In this document: piece after piece, positions 7,457 to 13,340 of the stretch
Layout of the letters: each line of letters opens with the position of its first letter
Numbering within the stretch: position 1 is the first letter of the stretch
DNA from: Gracilimonas sp031581265
Lineage (GTDB): Bacteria; Bacteroidota; Rhodothermia; Balneolales; Balneolaceae
Reading direction: 5' to 3'
DNA: 17,613 nucleotides
Assembly (NCBI RefSeq): GCF_031581265.1
Contig: NZ_JAVLBQ010000048.1
Span: 1 to 17,613 of the forward strand
Made by a program: the position numbers and the translations under genes
The notes under the pieces: generated by a model
The model's database searches: none
What the model was told of the DNA's origin: nothing
What the model saw: only the letters and a program-made list of their open reading frames with translations

Positions 7457-7477
7457 GGGCGGATTGGTAATCCGCCC
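7457..7477. repeat. REP-like GC-rich palindrome
   Basis: GGGCGGATT (7457-7465), loop GGT, AATCCGCCC (7469-7477): a perfect 9-bp stem with a 3-nt loop. CGTAGG just outside (7453-7458) recurs inverted as CCTACG at 7537-7542. From memory, GTAGGGCGGATT...AATCCGCC-type hairpins recur in intergenic DNA of many bacteria, so this is probably a REP-like element. It begins 25 nt after the aminotransferase stop and may stabilise or end that transcript, but no T-run follows the stem itself. Confidence 0.65.
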
Positions 7478-7638
7478 GGGTAGCCAAAGCCCGTTAAGTC
7501 TTTTTCATATCACATTGACCCGACAAAGCTGGCCGACCTACGTAGTTGGATTTAAGCTTAAAGAATTTTGAAACCCATCGAATTTATACAGCCATGCTTA
7601 ATTAAACTGGGCGTAAAGGTTATTTACAAAAGAGTTCA

Positions 7639-7656
7639 TCCAAGCGGACGCTTGGA
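7639..7656. repeat. 8-bp palindrome with 2-nt centre
   Basis: TCCAAGCG (7639-7646), GA, CGCTTGGA (7649-7656) form a perfect inverted repeat. With only two central bases it is better read as a dimeric protein-binding site or repeat-element core than as an RNA hairpin. Binding partner unknown. Confidence 0.5.
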
Positions 7657-7737
7657 CAAGCAGTGTGTAAGATTTTATTGGTCATAAGCCAAAACCTACT
7701 TCATCAGTTTTCACTTAATCACTCCACCCAAAAACAT

Positions 7738-7759
7738 TTATCCACATTGTTGTTGATAA
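7738..7759. promoter_or_regulatory. Inverted DnaA-box pair upstream of ffh
   Basis: TTATCCACA (7738-7746) is the perfect DnaA-box 9-mer. Four bases later TGTTGATAA (7751-7759) reads TTATCAACA on the other strand, one mismatch from the first copy. The second copy overlaps the TTGATA element of the ffh promoter. One perfect 9-mer in a window this size is not very improbable by chance, so binding is unproven. Confidence 0.35.
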
Positions 7760-7781
7760 CACGAAAAAGAACCCGTATTTT
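7753..7781 (+). promoter_or_regulatory. Promoter for the ffh-rpsP-rimM-trmD-rplS operon
   Basis: TTGATA (7753-7758), a 17-nt spacer and TATTTT (7776-7781) match the sigma-70 pattern at ideal spacing. The same region also fits the Bacteroidota layout (TTG, 20 nt, TATTTTTA). Transcription would start near 7788, about 35 nt before the ffh ATG. It is the only strong candidate in the 390-bp gap. Confidence 0.5.
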
Positions 7782-7822
7782 TACAGGCTCTGTAATTGGC
7801 GGAGAAAAACTGATTTAACAAA

Positions 7823-9163
7823 ATGTTTGAAGATTTATCCTCAAAATTAGACAAAGCGTTTCAATCCCTGAAGGGGGAAGCTCGTATCACAGATGTGAAT
7901 ATCGCGGAGACTGTCCGTGAAATTCGCCGTGCATTGCTCGATGCTGACGTTAATTATGAGGTAGCCCGCCAGTTTACAGATGATATTAAAGAGCAGGTGC
8001 TTGGCTCCGATGTACTCACCAGTGTTAACCCCGGCCAACAGTTCACAAAAATTGTGCACGACAAGCTGGTTGAAACATTCGGTGGTGAACGGGTCGATAT
8101 CGCACAAGCTCACACCCCACCTACTGTAATTCTTATAGCCGGACTTCAGGGTTCGGGTAAAACAACCTTTACCGGTAAGTTAGCCCGACACTTAAAGCAG
8201 GAGCATAAAAGGAATCCTCTTCTTGCTGCCGCCGATGTTTATCGCCCTGCCGCTGCAGACCAGCTTAAGACACTCGCCTCTCAAATTGATGTTCCGGTGT
8301 ATTCCATCGAACAGCAAGATGCCGTTCGCGTAGCTAAAGAAGCCGTTTCCATGGCTAAAAGTTTGGCACTCGACACGGTTATCATTGATACCGCGGGTCG
8401 TTTACATGTAGATGAGAAAATGATGAATGAGGTTGCGGAAATTAAGGAAGCCGTCAATCCTCATGAGATCCTGTTTGTGGTCGATGCTATGACCGGGCAG
8501 GATGCTGTTAACACAGCCAAAGAATTTAACGAACGTATTAATTACGACGGTGTAGTTTTAACCAAACTGGATGGTGACACCCGCGGTGGTGCTGCATTAT
8601 CTATTAAAACCGTTGTAAACAAGCCCATCAAATTTGTGAGTACCGGCGAAAAGCTGGAAGCTCTCTCTCCGTTTTATCCCGACCGAATGGCCCAGCGTAT
8701 TTTGGGTATGGGAGATGTGGTATCGTTTGTTGAAAAAGCTCAAAAAGAATTTGACGAGAAAGAAGCTGAACAACTTCAAAAGAAAATTAAGTCGGATAAA
8801 TTCGACCTGAATGACTTTCTCGAGCAAATCCAAAAGATCAAGAAGATGGGAGACTTCGGTGATCTTGTCAATATGATTCCCGGCGCCAGCAAAGCATTGG
8901 ATGATACTGAAATCGATGATGATGCATTCAAACCGATTGAAGCTATAATCTTATCAATGACGCCGGAGGAGCGTCAGAATCCCGAGCTATTAAATGGAAG
9001 CCGTAGGCGGCGAATAGCGAAAGGTTCTGGCACCAAAGTTCGTGAGATAAATCAACTCATGACACAGTTCGATCAAATGAAAAAAATGATGAAGACCATG
9101 TCGAAGATGGGTAAAGCCGGACGTGCGCTTCAGGGACTGAAAAATCTGCCGATCGGCCGATAA
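7823..9163 (+). CDS. ffh: Signal recognition particle protein Ffh (SRP54)
   Basis: Ffh is the protein part of the bacterial SRP. It binds 4.5S RNA and hydrophobic signal sequences on nascent chains and, with FtsY, delivers ribosomes to the membrane insertion machinery. The 446-aa protein has all three domains: the helical N domain (about 1-90), the G domain with P-loop GLQGSGKTT (107-115), DVYRPAAADQL (138-148), DTAGR (189-193) and TKLDGD (247-252), and the Met-rich M domain (about 300-446). The RNA-binding segment SRRRRIAKGSG is at 393-403, with a run of Met residues at 419-429. No P-loop or RNA-binding residue is missing. First gene of the conserved ffh-rpsP-rimM-trmD-rplS order; 35 bp before rpsP. 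Confidence 0.98.
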   Translation: MFEDLSSKLDKAFQSLKGEARITDVNIAETVREIRRALLDADVNYEVARQFTDDIKEQVLGSDVLTSVNPGQQFTKIVHDKLVETFGGERVDIAQAHTPPTVILIAGLQGSGKTTFTGKLARHLKQEHKRNPLLAAADVYRPAAADQLKTLASQIDVPVYSIEQQDAVRVAKEAVSMAKSLALDTVIIDTAGRLHVDEKMMNEVAEIKEAVNPHEILFVVDAMTGQDAVNTAKEFNERINYDGVVLTKLDGDTRGGAALSIKTVVNKPIKFVSTGEKLEALSPFYPDRMAQRILGMGDVVSFVEKAQKEFDEKEAEQLQKKIKSDKFDLNDFLEQIQKIKKMGDFGDLVNMIPGASKALDDTEIDDDAFKPIEAIILSMTPEERQNPELLNGSRRRRIAKGSGTKVREINQLMTQFDQMKKMMKTMSKMGKAGRALQGLKNLPIGR

Positions 9164-9198
9164 GAACTTATAACTAAAACCAATATTGGAGAATAGCA

Positions 9199-10155
9199 TT
9201 GTTAAGAATCAGATTACAACGCAAAGGACGTAAAAAACGACCTATCTGGCATATCGTAGTTGCCGAAAAACACGAAGCTCGTGACGGTAGAATTGTTGAG
9301 CGCGTAGGTTATTACGATAACGTAACCGAAAAGAAAGTGGTTGAATTGAATGAAGACCGCATTTTTTACTGGTTAGATACCGGAGCTCAACCCACCGACA
9401 CAGTAAACAAAATTCTTCGTCGTGAAGGGTTGTTGTACAAGCGTCACCTCAAAAACTGGGGCAAGAGCGAAGAAGAAATTGAAAAGGCATTGGCCGAGTG
9501 GAAGGAATACAGAGATTCCAAGAAAGAAGATGCTGCCAGCCGCAAAGAAGACTATAAAGCCGTTCTTGCTGCCGAAGAAAAAGAATATAAAGAGCAACTT
9601 CAGAAAAAAGCTAAACAGGCTGCTGCAGAAGTAGAAGCTGAAAAAGCCGCTGCTGAAGCTGAGAAAGAAGAAGATGACGCTCCAAAATCAGAAGCTGATA
9701 AAATTGAAGAAGCTTTAGAAAAAGCAGAATCTGAAGAATCAGCTGATGAAGAAACCACAGAAGCTGAAGAGACTACCGAAGCAGAAGCTAAGGAAGAAAC
9801 TTCTGATGAAGTTGAAGCAGCTGAAGAAACTCAGGAGGATCAGGCAGAAGACGAAGAGCCTGAAGAAGAGAAAGCTGAAGAAACAGACGAAGACGAGTCT
9901 GACGAGGATGAATCAGCTGATGAAGAAGAAACCGAAGATGAAGCCCCTTCTGAAGATGGTGAAGATGATTCAGAAGAAGAGGAAAAAGAAGAAGATGACG
10001 ATGCTTCCGATCAGGTTTCTACTGATATGACAGCCAAAGAGGCCATCGACCATATCAACAACACTGATTTGGATGACCTTGAAGGATTTGTTCCCGACGA
10101 TGAAGACCGTGTAACGGTTCAGCGTGCTTGGGAAAGTAAACAAGAAGAAGGATAA
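9199..10155 (+). CDS. rpsP: Ribosomal protein bS16 with long acidic C-terminal extension
   Basis: Residues 1 to about 85 are a normal bS16 (MLRIRLQRKGRKKRPIWHIV, DGRIVERVGYYD, TGAQPTDTV), a 16S rRNA-binding assembly protein of the small subunit. The protein then continues to 318 residues instead of the usual 80-180. Residues 85-140 are a charged helical stretch, about 145-270 a nearly uninterrupted Glu/Asp/Ala/Lys/Ser tract, and 277-315 a distinct, less biased module with Trp, Phe and Val. The start is TTG (9199-9201), supported by GGAG at 9188-9191 with 7-nt spacing; MLRIRLQR is the expected N-terminus. The extension is in one unbroken frame with GAA/GAT-rich codons. rimM follows after 15 bp. 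Confidence 0.95.
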   Translation: MLRIRLQRKGRKKRPIWHIVVAEKHEARDGRIVERVGYYDNVTEKKVVELNEDRIFYWLDTGAQPTDTVNKILRREGLLYKRHLKNWGKSEEEIEKALAEWKEYRDSKKEDAASRKEDYKAVLAAEEKEYKEQLQKKAKQAAAEVEAEKAAAEAEKEEDDAPKSEADKIEEALEKAESEESADEETTEAEETTEAEAKEETSDEVEAAEETQEDQAEDEEPEEEKAEETDEDESDEDESADEEETEDEAPSEDGEDDSEEEEKEEDDDASDQVSTDMTAKEAIDHINNTDLDDLEGFVPDDEDRVTVQRAWESKQEEG

Positions 10156-10170
10156 TTTAATCCGGCGCCT

Positions 10171-10710
10171 ATGAATCGGGACGCCATTACACCGGGATTT
10201 ACCCAAGTGGGCTACATTGAAGAAGCCCACGGCCTCGATGGCTATCTCAAAGTTTTCTTTGATTTAGATGATCCTGGAAAGGCCGAGGAGTTAAACTTGG
10301 TTTATTTGCGCAACGATCGGGGCGATTTTATTCCTGCCCGCATTTTAGATTTTTGGGTTGAGGATAAAAGAAATCAATTTTCGTTCTTTGTACAATTTGA
10401 TCATATCGCTGATCGCACAGCGGCTGAAGCTTTAAAAGGCAAAGGCATTTTTCTGGAAGTAGAAGAAGCCGAGTCTTTCATAGAGCCTGAAGCCGAAACT
10501 GAAAACTCACTTATCGATCATGAAGTTTTTGATGATGATAATGAATCAATCGGTTTAGTGATTGATGTAATGGAAAACCCGGCGCATCCCATTTTGGTGG
10601 TTGCAACTACCTCGGGAAGCCGGCTCATTCCCTATATCGAACATTTTGTGCGCGATACCCGCGATGGGAACATCTATTGCCAAAACCTTGATGAGCTGGA
10701 GGGCATTTAA
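10171..10710 (+). CDS. rimM: Ribosome maturation factor RimM
   Basis: RimM binds ribosomal protein uS19 and helps the 30S head mature. The 179-aa protein has the two expected beta-barrel parts. The N-terminal RimM domain has GYIEEAHGLDGYLKVF (14-29), equivalent to the usual G-x-HGLRGE segment but with D-G-Y in place of R-G-E. The C-terminal PRC-barrel domain has IGLVIDVMENPAHPILVV and LIPYIEHFVRD. A short acidic linker (EPEAETEN) joins the halves. The stop is directly followed by the trmD ATG with no spacer, and the last codons of rimM contain the trmD Shine-Dalgarno sequence, so the two are translationally linked. Its place between rpsP and trmD is the conserved bacterial order. Confidence 0.95.
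   Translation: MNRDAITPGFTQVGYIEEAHGLDGYLKVFFDLDDPGKAEELNLVYLRNDRGDFIPARILDFWVEDKRNQFSFFVQFDHIADRTAAEALKGKGIFLEVEEAESFIEPEAETENSLIDHEVFDDDNESIGLVIDVMENPAHPILVVATTSGSRLIPYIEHFVRDTRDGNIYCQNLDELEGI
10698..10703 (+). promoter_or_regulatory. Shine-Dalgarno GGAGGG for trmD inside rimM
   Basis: GGAGGG lies 7 nt ahead of the trmD ATG (10711), within the last rimM codons. Strong Shine-Dalgarno sites are rare in this window, so this one probably matters for keeping trmD translated. It favours the first ATG of the ATGATG pair as the start. Confidence 0.6.
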
Positions 10711-11406
10711 ATGATGCGAATCGACATCATATCCGCTGTTCCCGAATTGCTTGAGAGTCCGCTAAAACACAGTATTGTGAAGCGGGCCATCGAGAAGGAA
10801 CTGGTGGAAATTCACGTGCACGATCTCCGGGATTATACCGAAGACAAGCACAACAAAATAGATGACTATCCATATGGCGGAGAGCCCGGTATGGTGTTAA
10901 CGCCACAGCCTATTTTTAGCTGTATTGAGCACCTTCAGTCCGAGCGAGATTATGATGAACTCATATTCACTGCCCCTGATGGCGATGTTTTTGAACAGGC
11001 TGATGCTAATGCATTATCACTGAAACAAAACATTATCATTTTATGCGGGCATTATAAAGGAGTAGATCAGCGAGTACGAGATGAACTCATCACCAAAGAA
11101 TTTTCCATTGGTGATTATGTGCTTTCGGGAGGAGAAATTCCTGCCTTGGCCATAACCGATGCCGTTGTCCGGCTTATTCCCGGTGTATTGGGAGATGCCG
11201 GAAGCGCATTAAATGATTCATTTCAGGATGGACTGCTGGAAGCACCTGTATTTACGAGGCCTTCTGAATTTAAAGGATTGAAAGTACCTGATGTACTGCT
11301 ATCCGGAGATCACAAAAAAGTAGCCGAATGGAAGCAGGAGCAGTCCGAAAAAAAGACTAAAGAACGGCGAAGCGATTTATACAAAAAATTTAAGAAAGAA
11401 CATTAA
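10711..11406 (+). CDS. trmD: tRNA (guanine37-N1)-methyltransferase TrmD
   Basis: TrmD methylates N1 of G37 next to the anticodon, preventing +1 frameshifting; it is generally essential. It is a SPOUT-class, knotted, homodimeric enzyme. Diagnostic segments: DDYPYGGEPGMVL (51-63), LCGHYKGVDQRV (111-122) and GDYVLSGGE (134-142), which form the SAM pocket of the trefoil knot. NDSFQDGLLEAPVFTRP (168-184) contains D169, the position of the catalytic aspartate described in the Haemophilus enzyme. GGEPGM replaces the commoner GGGPGM, and VFTRP replaces HYTRP; both look like tolerated variants. The 231-aa length is typical. Start is either ATG of the ATGATG pair at 10711. Confidence 0.96.
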   Translation: MMRIDIISAVPELLESPLKHSIVKRAIEKELVEIHVHDLRDYTEDKHNKIDDYPYGGEPGMVLTPQPIFSCIEHLQSERDYDELIFTAPDGDVFEQADANALSLKQNIIILCGHYKGVDQRVRDELITKEFSIGDYVLSGGEIPALAITDAVVRLIPGVLGDAGSALNDSFQDGLLEAPVFTRPSEFKGLKVPDVLLSGDHKKVAEWKQEQSEKKTKERRSDLYKKFKKEH

Positions 11407-11413
11407 TAACAGT

Positions 11414-11430
11414 CCCCGAAGTTGTCGGGG
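11414..11430 (+). terminator. Hairpin between trmD and rplS, possible attenuator
   Basis: CCCCGA (11414-11419), loop AGTTG, TCGGGG (11425-11430): a GC-rich 6-bp stem followed only by GTTTAAAA. It lies between the trmD stop (11406) and the rplS ATG (11448). It could be a weak terminator or processing site that tunes rplS relative to trmD. The poor T-run argues against efficient termination. Confidence 0.45.
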
Positions 11431-11447
11431 GTTTAAAATCATAAATC

Positions 11448-11798
11448 ATGGATAAGCTAAAACTTGTAGAACAAAGCCTGATCAATGAGGAAATTCCTCA
11501 CTTTACTGCCGGAGATACCGTGAATGTGCACTATCGTGTACGCGAGGGAGAAAAAGAACGTATTCAGCAGTACGAAGGTATCGTACTATCTGAGCGAGGA
11601 AGCGGACCAAATAAAACGTTCACCGTGCGTAAAATTACTGCCGGTGTTGGTATTGAACGTGTGTTCCTGCTAAACTCCCCTTTTATTGCTAAAATTGAAG
11701 TGAAGAAAAAAGGTAAAGTCCGTCGCTCAAAATTATTTTACCTGCGCGAACGACAGGGTAAAGCAGCTCGAATTAAAGAAAAAGAAGTTAAGAACTAA
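11448..11798 (+). CDS. rplS: Ribosomal protein bL19
   Basis: bL19 sits at the interface of the 50S and 30S subunits and contacts 16S rRNA. The 116-aa length is standard. Typical segments: FTAGDTVNVHYRVREG (about 19-34), RIQQYEGIVLSERGSG (38-53), TFTVRKITAGVGIERVFLLNSP (about 57-78), and the basic tail VRRSKLFYLRERQGKAARIKE. It ends the ffh-rpsP-rimM-trmD-rplS order. The 41-bp gap from trmD contains a GC hairpin, so expression relative to trmD may be set there. No intrinsic terminator is evident after the stop. Confidence 0.97.
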   Translation: MDKLKLVEQSLINEEIPHFTAGDTVNVHYRVREGEKERIQQYEGIVLSERGSGPNKTFTVRKITAGVGIERVFLLNSPFIAKIEVKKKGKVRRSKLFYLRERQGKAARIKEKEVKN

Positions 11799-11848
11799 AT
11801 ACTCTTTTCTTCCATTTACTCTAATGTATCAAGCAATTTCTTTTAGCC

Positions 11849-11877
11849 TTTGGGCGAAGAAAACTGCCTTTATTTTA
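11849..11877 (+). promoter_or_regulatory. Possible promoter for adk
   Basis: TTTG (11849-11852), 18 nt, then TATTTTA (11871-11877) fits the Bacteroidota-type arrangement. It lies in the 109-bp gap between rplS and adk and would give a leader of roughly 25 nt. The region is T-rich, so a chance match is quite possible. Confidence 0.35.
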
Positions 11878-11907
11878 TTTTTAAGCCTTTAAACTAATCA
11901 CGTTTAC

Positions 11908-12462
11908 ATGAATATTATTCTGTTTGGTCCTCCGGGTGCAGGCAAAGGCACACAAGCAAAAAAACTGCAGGACGAATACAATATCCCCCATCTATCAACG
12001 GGCGATATTTTCAGGGCAGCTATTAAAAACAAAACTCCGCTTGGCGTGAAGGTGAAGTCAATTTTAGACTCCGGCGAACTTGTACCCGACGAAACCGTTG
12101 TAGACCTCGTAGCCGATGAACTGAAAAAGGAGAAGTATAAAGATGGATATATCCTTGACGGTTTCCCAAGAACGGTAGTTCAGGCTAAAGCTTTTGATGA
12201 GTTTCTGAATGAAAATGATGACGAGCTGGATGCCTTTATCTCACTGACGGTACCCGAAGAAGAGCTAATCAAACGTATTCTTTCCCGTGGCGAAGACCGC
12301 AGTGATGATACGGAAGAGAAAATTAAAACCCGACTGGAAGTTTACAGAGAAGAAACACAGCCGGTCATGAATTATTACGAGAAACAAGGGAAAGTTCAAA
12401 AGATTGATGGTTTGGGATCTATTGATGAGATCTTCAACGGTATTAAAGAAGTATTGAATTAA
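11908..12462 (+). CDS. adk: Adenylate kinase
   Basis: Adk interconverts ATP + AMP and 2 ADP, setting the cellular adenylate balance. The 184-aa protein is the short-LID form: the region around 127-145 (SRGEDRSDDTEEKIKTRL) lacks the long LID and the zinc-binding cysteines. Motifs: P-loop GPPGAGKGTQ (7-16), STGD (30-33) at the AMP site, and LDGFPRT (83-89). R131 and R142 are likely LID/phosphate-contacting arginines. All expected residues are present. It stands 109 bp after rplS, probably with its own promoter, and is closed by a strong terminator. The last codons and stop lie in one copy of a 10-bp direct repeat that recurs 23 bp on. Confidence 0.97.
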   Translation: MNIILFGPPGAGKGTQAKKLQDEYNIPHLSTGDIFRAAIKNKTPLGVKVKSILDSGELVPDETVVDLVADELKKEKYKDGYILDGFPRTVVQAKAFDEFLNENDDELDAFISLTVPEEELIKRILSRGEDRSDDTEEKIKTRLEVYREETQPVMNYYEKQGKVQKIDGLGSIDEIFNGIKEVLN

Positions 12463-12490
12463 TCTTAGTTTCAGTATTGAATTTTGAAAC
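12451..12490 (+). repeat. 10-bp direct repeat spanning the adk stop
   Basis: GTATTGAATT is found at 12451-12460, ending on the first base of the adk TAA stop, and again at 12474-12483. GTTTCA (12468-12473) and TGAAAC (12485-12490) flank the second copy as a 6-bp inverted repeat. The 3' arm overlaps the first bases of the adk terminator, so the two structures would exclude each other. Confidence 0.55.
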
Positions 12491-12521
12491 CCGCACATTG
12501 CCAGAACGTGCGGGTTTTTTT
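12487..12521 (+). terminator. Strong rho-independent terminator after adk
   Basis: AAACCCGCAC (12487-12496) pairs perfectly with GTGCGGGTTT (12508-12517) around an 11-nt loop, and the right arm runs into seven T residues (12515-12521). It begins 25 nt after the adk stop. An A-run lies on the other side too, but no minus-strand gene ends here. Confidence 0.92.
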
Positions 12522-12589
12522 ATGCGGAACGAAAAATGCCCAATTTCATGTATATTGATCTGAATATTTAATATAAATCGGACGATATA

Positions 12590-13324
12590 ATGAAAGCTAA
12601 CACTGCAAATAACTTAATTACGTGGGGAGCTTCACTGGCTATAATTGGAGCCTTAACTGTTCTTTTGTCCGGTTATGGATACCAATGGGGATGGTGGCAT
12701 TTTAGTACCGGGTTTAGCATGATCCCCTGGGGAACCGGTGGCGCTGTTTTAGGTGGAATAATAGCGGCCATAGGTTTTTTCAAAATCTCAGACCGTTCTC
12801 AAAATCAAACTATTCTGGGGTATTTGGGAATTGCATTGGCCTTAATTGCGCTTCTCAATATCGGCTACTGGTATCTTGAAATTCAAAAAGGCTATCCCCC
12901 CATCCATGATATTAGCACAGATACATTAAACCCTCCTGAATTTGATGCCATTGTTCCTTTAAGAGCTGATGCTCCCAACCCGCCGGAGTATGTTCGTGGT
13001 GAAGCGGCTGCAGCTCAAGAGGCATACTATGGAGATATCGAACCTATTGAAATAGCTTTAAATTATGATGAAGCCTATGATCGAGCATTAGAAACTGCCA
13101 ATGATATGTCGTGGACGTTGGTTGATGAAAACCGGCAGGAAGGCCGAATTGAAGCCTATGATAAGGTGGCTTGGTATGGATTTATTGACGATGTGGTCAT
13201 TCGGGTTGATACCACCGAAACGGGAAGTCGCATTGACATTCGCTCAAAATCCAGAATTGGACGGGGTGACCTGGGAGTGAATGCCAAACGTATTAGAACT
13301 TATATCGACGAGTTTAACAATTAA
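12590..13324 (+). CDS. DUF1499 domain membrane protein
   Basis: A 244-aa protein with three N-terminal transmembrane segments (about 8-28, 45-66, 75-95) and a C-terminal DUF1499 domain of about 140 residues. Domain signatures are YPPIHDISTDTLNPPEF (about 102-118) and GRIEAYDKVAWYGFIDDVVIRV. The closing part is GSRIDIRSKSRIGRGDLGVNAKRIR. The domain is widespread in proteobacteria and Bacteroidota, but its function is unknown. The hydrophobic part includes Trp- and Gly-rich turns (YQWGWWHF). It stands alone between the adk terminator and a convergent gene whose stop is only one base away. Confidence 0.85.
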   Translation: MKANTANNLITWGASLAIIGALTVLLSGYGYQWGWWHFSTGFSMIPWGTGGAVLGGIIAAIGFFKISDRSQNQTILGYLGIALALIALLNIGYWYLEIQKGYPPIHDISTDTLNPPEFDAIVPLRADAPNPPEYVRGEAAAAQEAYYGDIEPIEIALNYDEAYDRALETANDMSWTLVDENRQEGRIEAYDKVAWYGFIDDVVIRVDTTETGSRIDIRSKSRIGRGDLGVNAKRIRTYIDEFNN

Positions 13325-13340
13325 GTCAGCTATTATTGTT
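13316..13340. repeat. Weak inverted repeat across two convergent stops
   Basis: AACAAT (13316-13321) and ATTGTT (13335-13340) are inverted; allowing a wobble pair the stem extends to 8 bp (TTAACAAT / ATTGTTGA). It covers the stops of the DUF1499 gene (13322-13324) and the ATP-grasp gene (13326-13328). It is AT-rich, so thermodynamically weak. Confidence 0.35.

Larger units (their letters stand above)
7433..7822. other. 390-bp non-coding region with palindromes and the ffh promoter
   Basis: No coding frame of substance. In order it holds a GC-rich 9-bp palindrome (7457-7477), an 8-bp palindrome (7639-7656), a perfect DnaA-box 9-mer (7738-7746) with a near-match inverted copy (7751-7759), and a promoter (7753-7781). 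I looked for an SRP RNA gene because ffh follows, but saw no GNRA-capped conserved hairpin that would support one. Confidence 0.6.

Noticed and set aside
7738..7746. Replication origin
   Set aside because: Only one perfect DnaA box with one near-match, no box cluster or clear unwinding element, and no dnaA/dnaN/gidA neighbours.
7433..7822. SRP RNA gene ahead of ffh
   Set aside because: No conserved apical hairpin with GNRA loop and symmetric/asymmetric internal loops could be seen on either strand.
9540..10020. Possible frameshift or assembly artefact creating the bS16 extension
   Set aside because: The frame is continuous, codon use is regular, and the tail ends in a non-biased module with a normal stop 15 bp before rimM.
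9746..10030. Lys-rich frame inside rpsP
   Set aside because: It is the shifted reading of the GAA/GAT-rich acidic tract; long open frames in other phases are expected from such composition.
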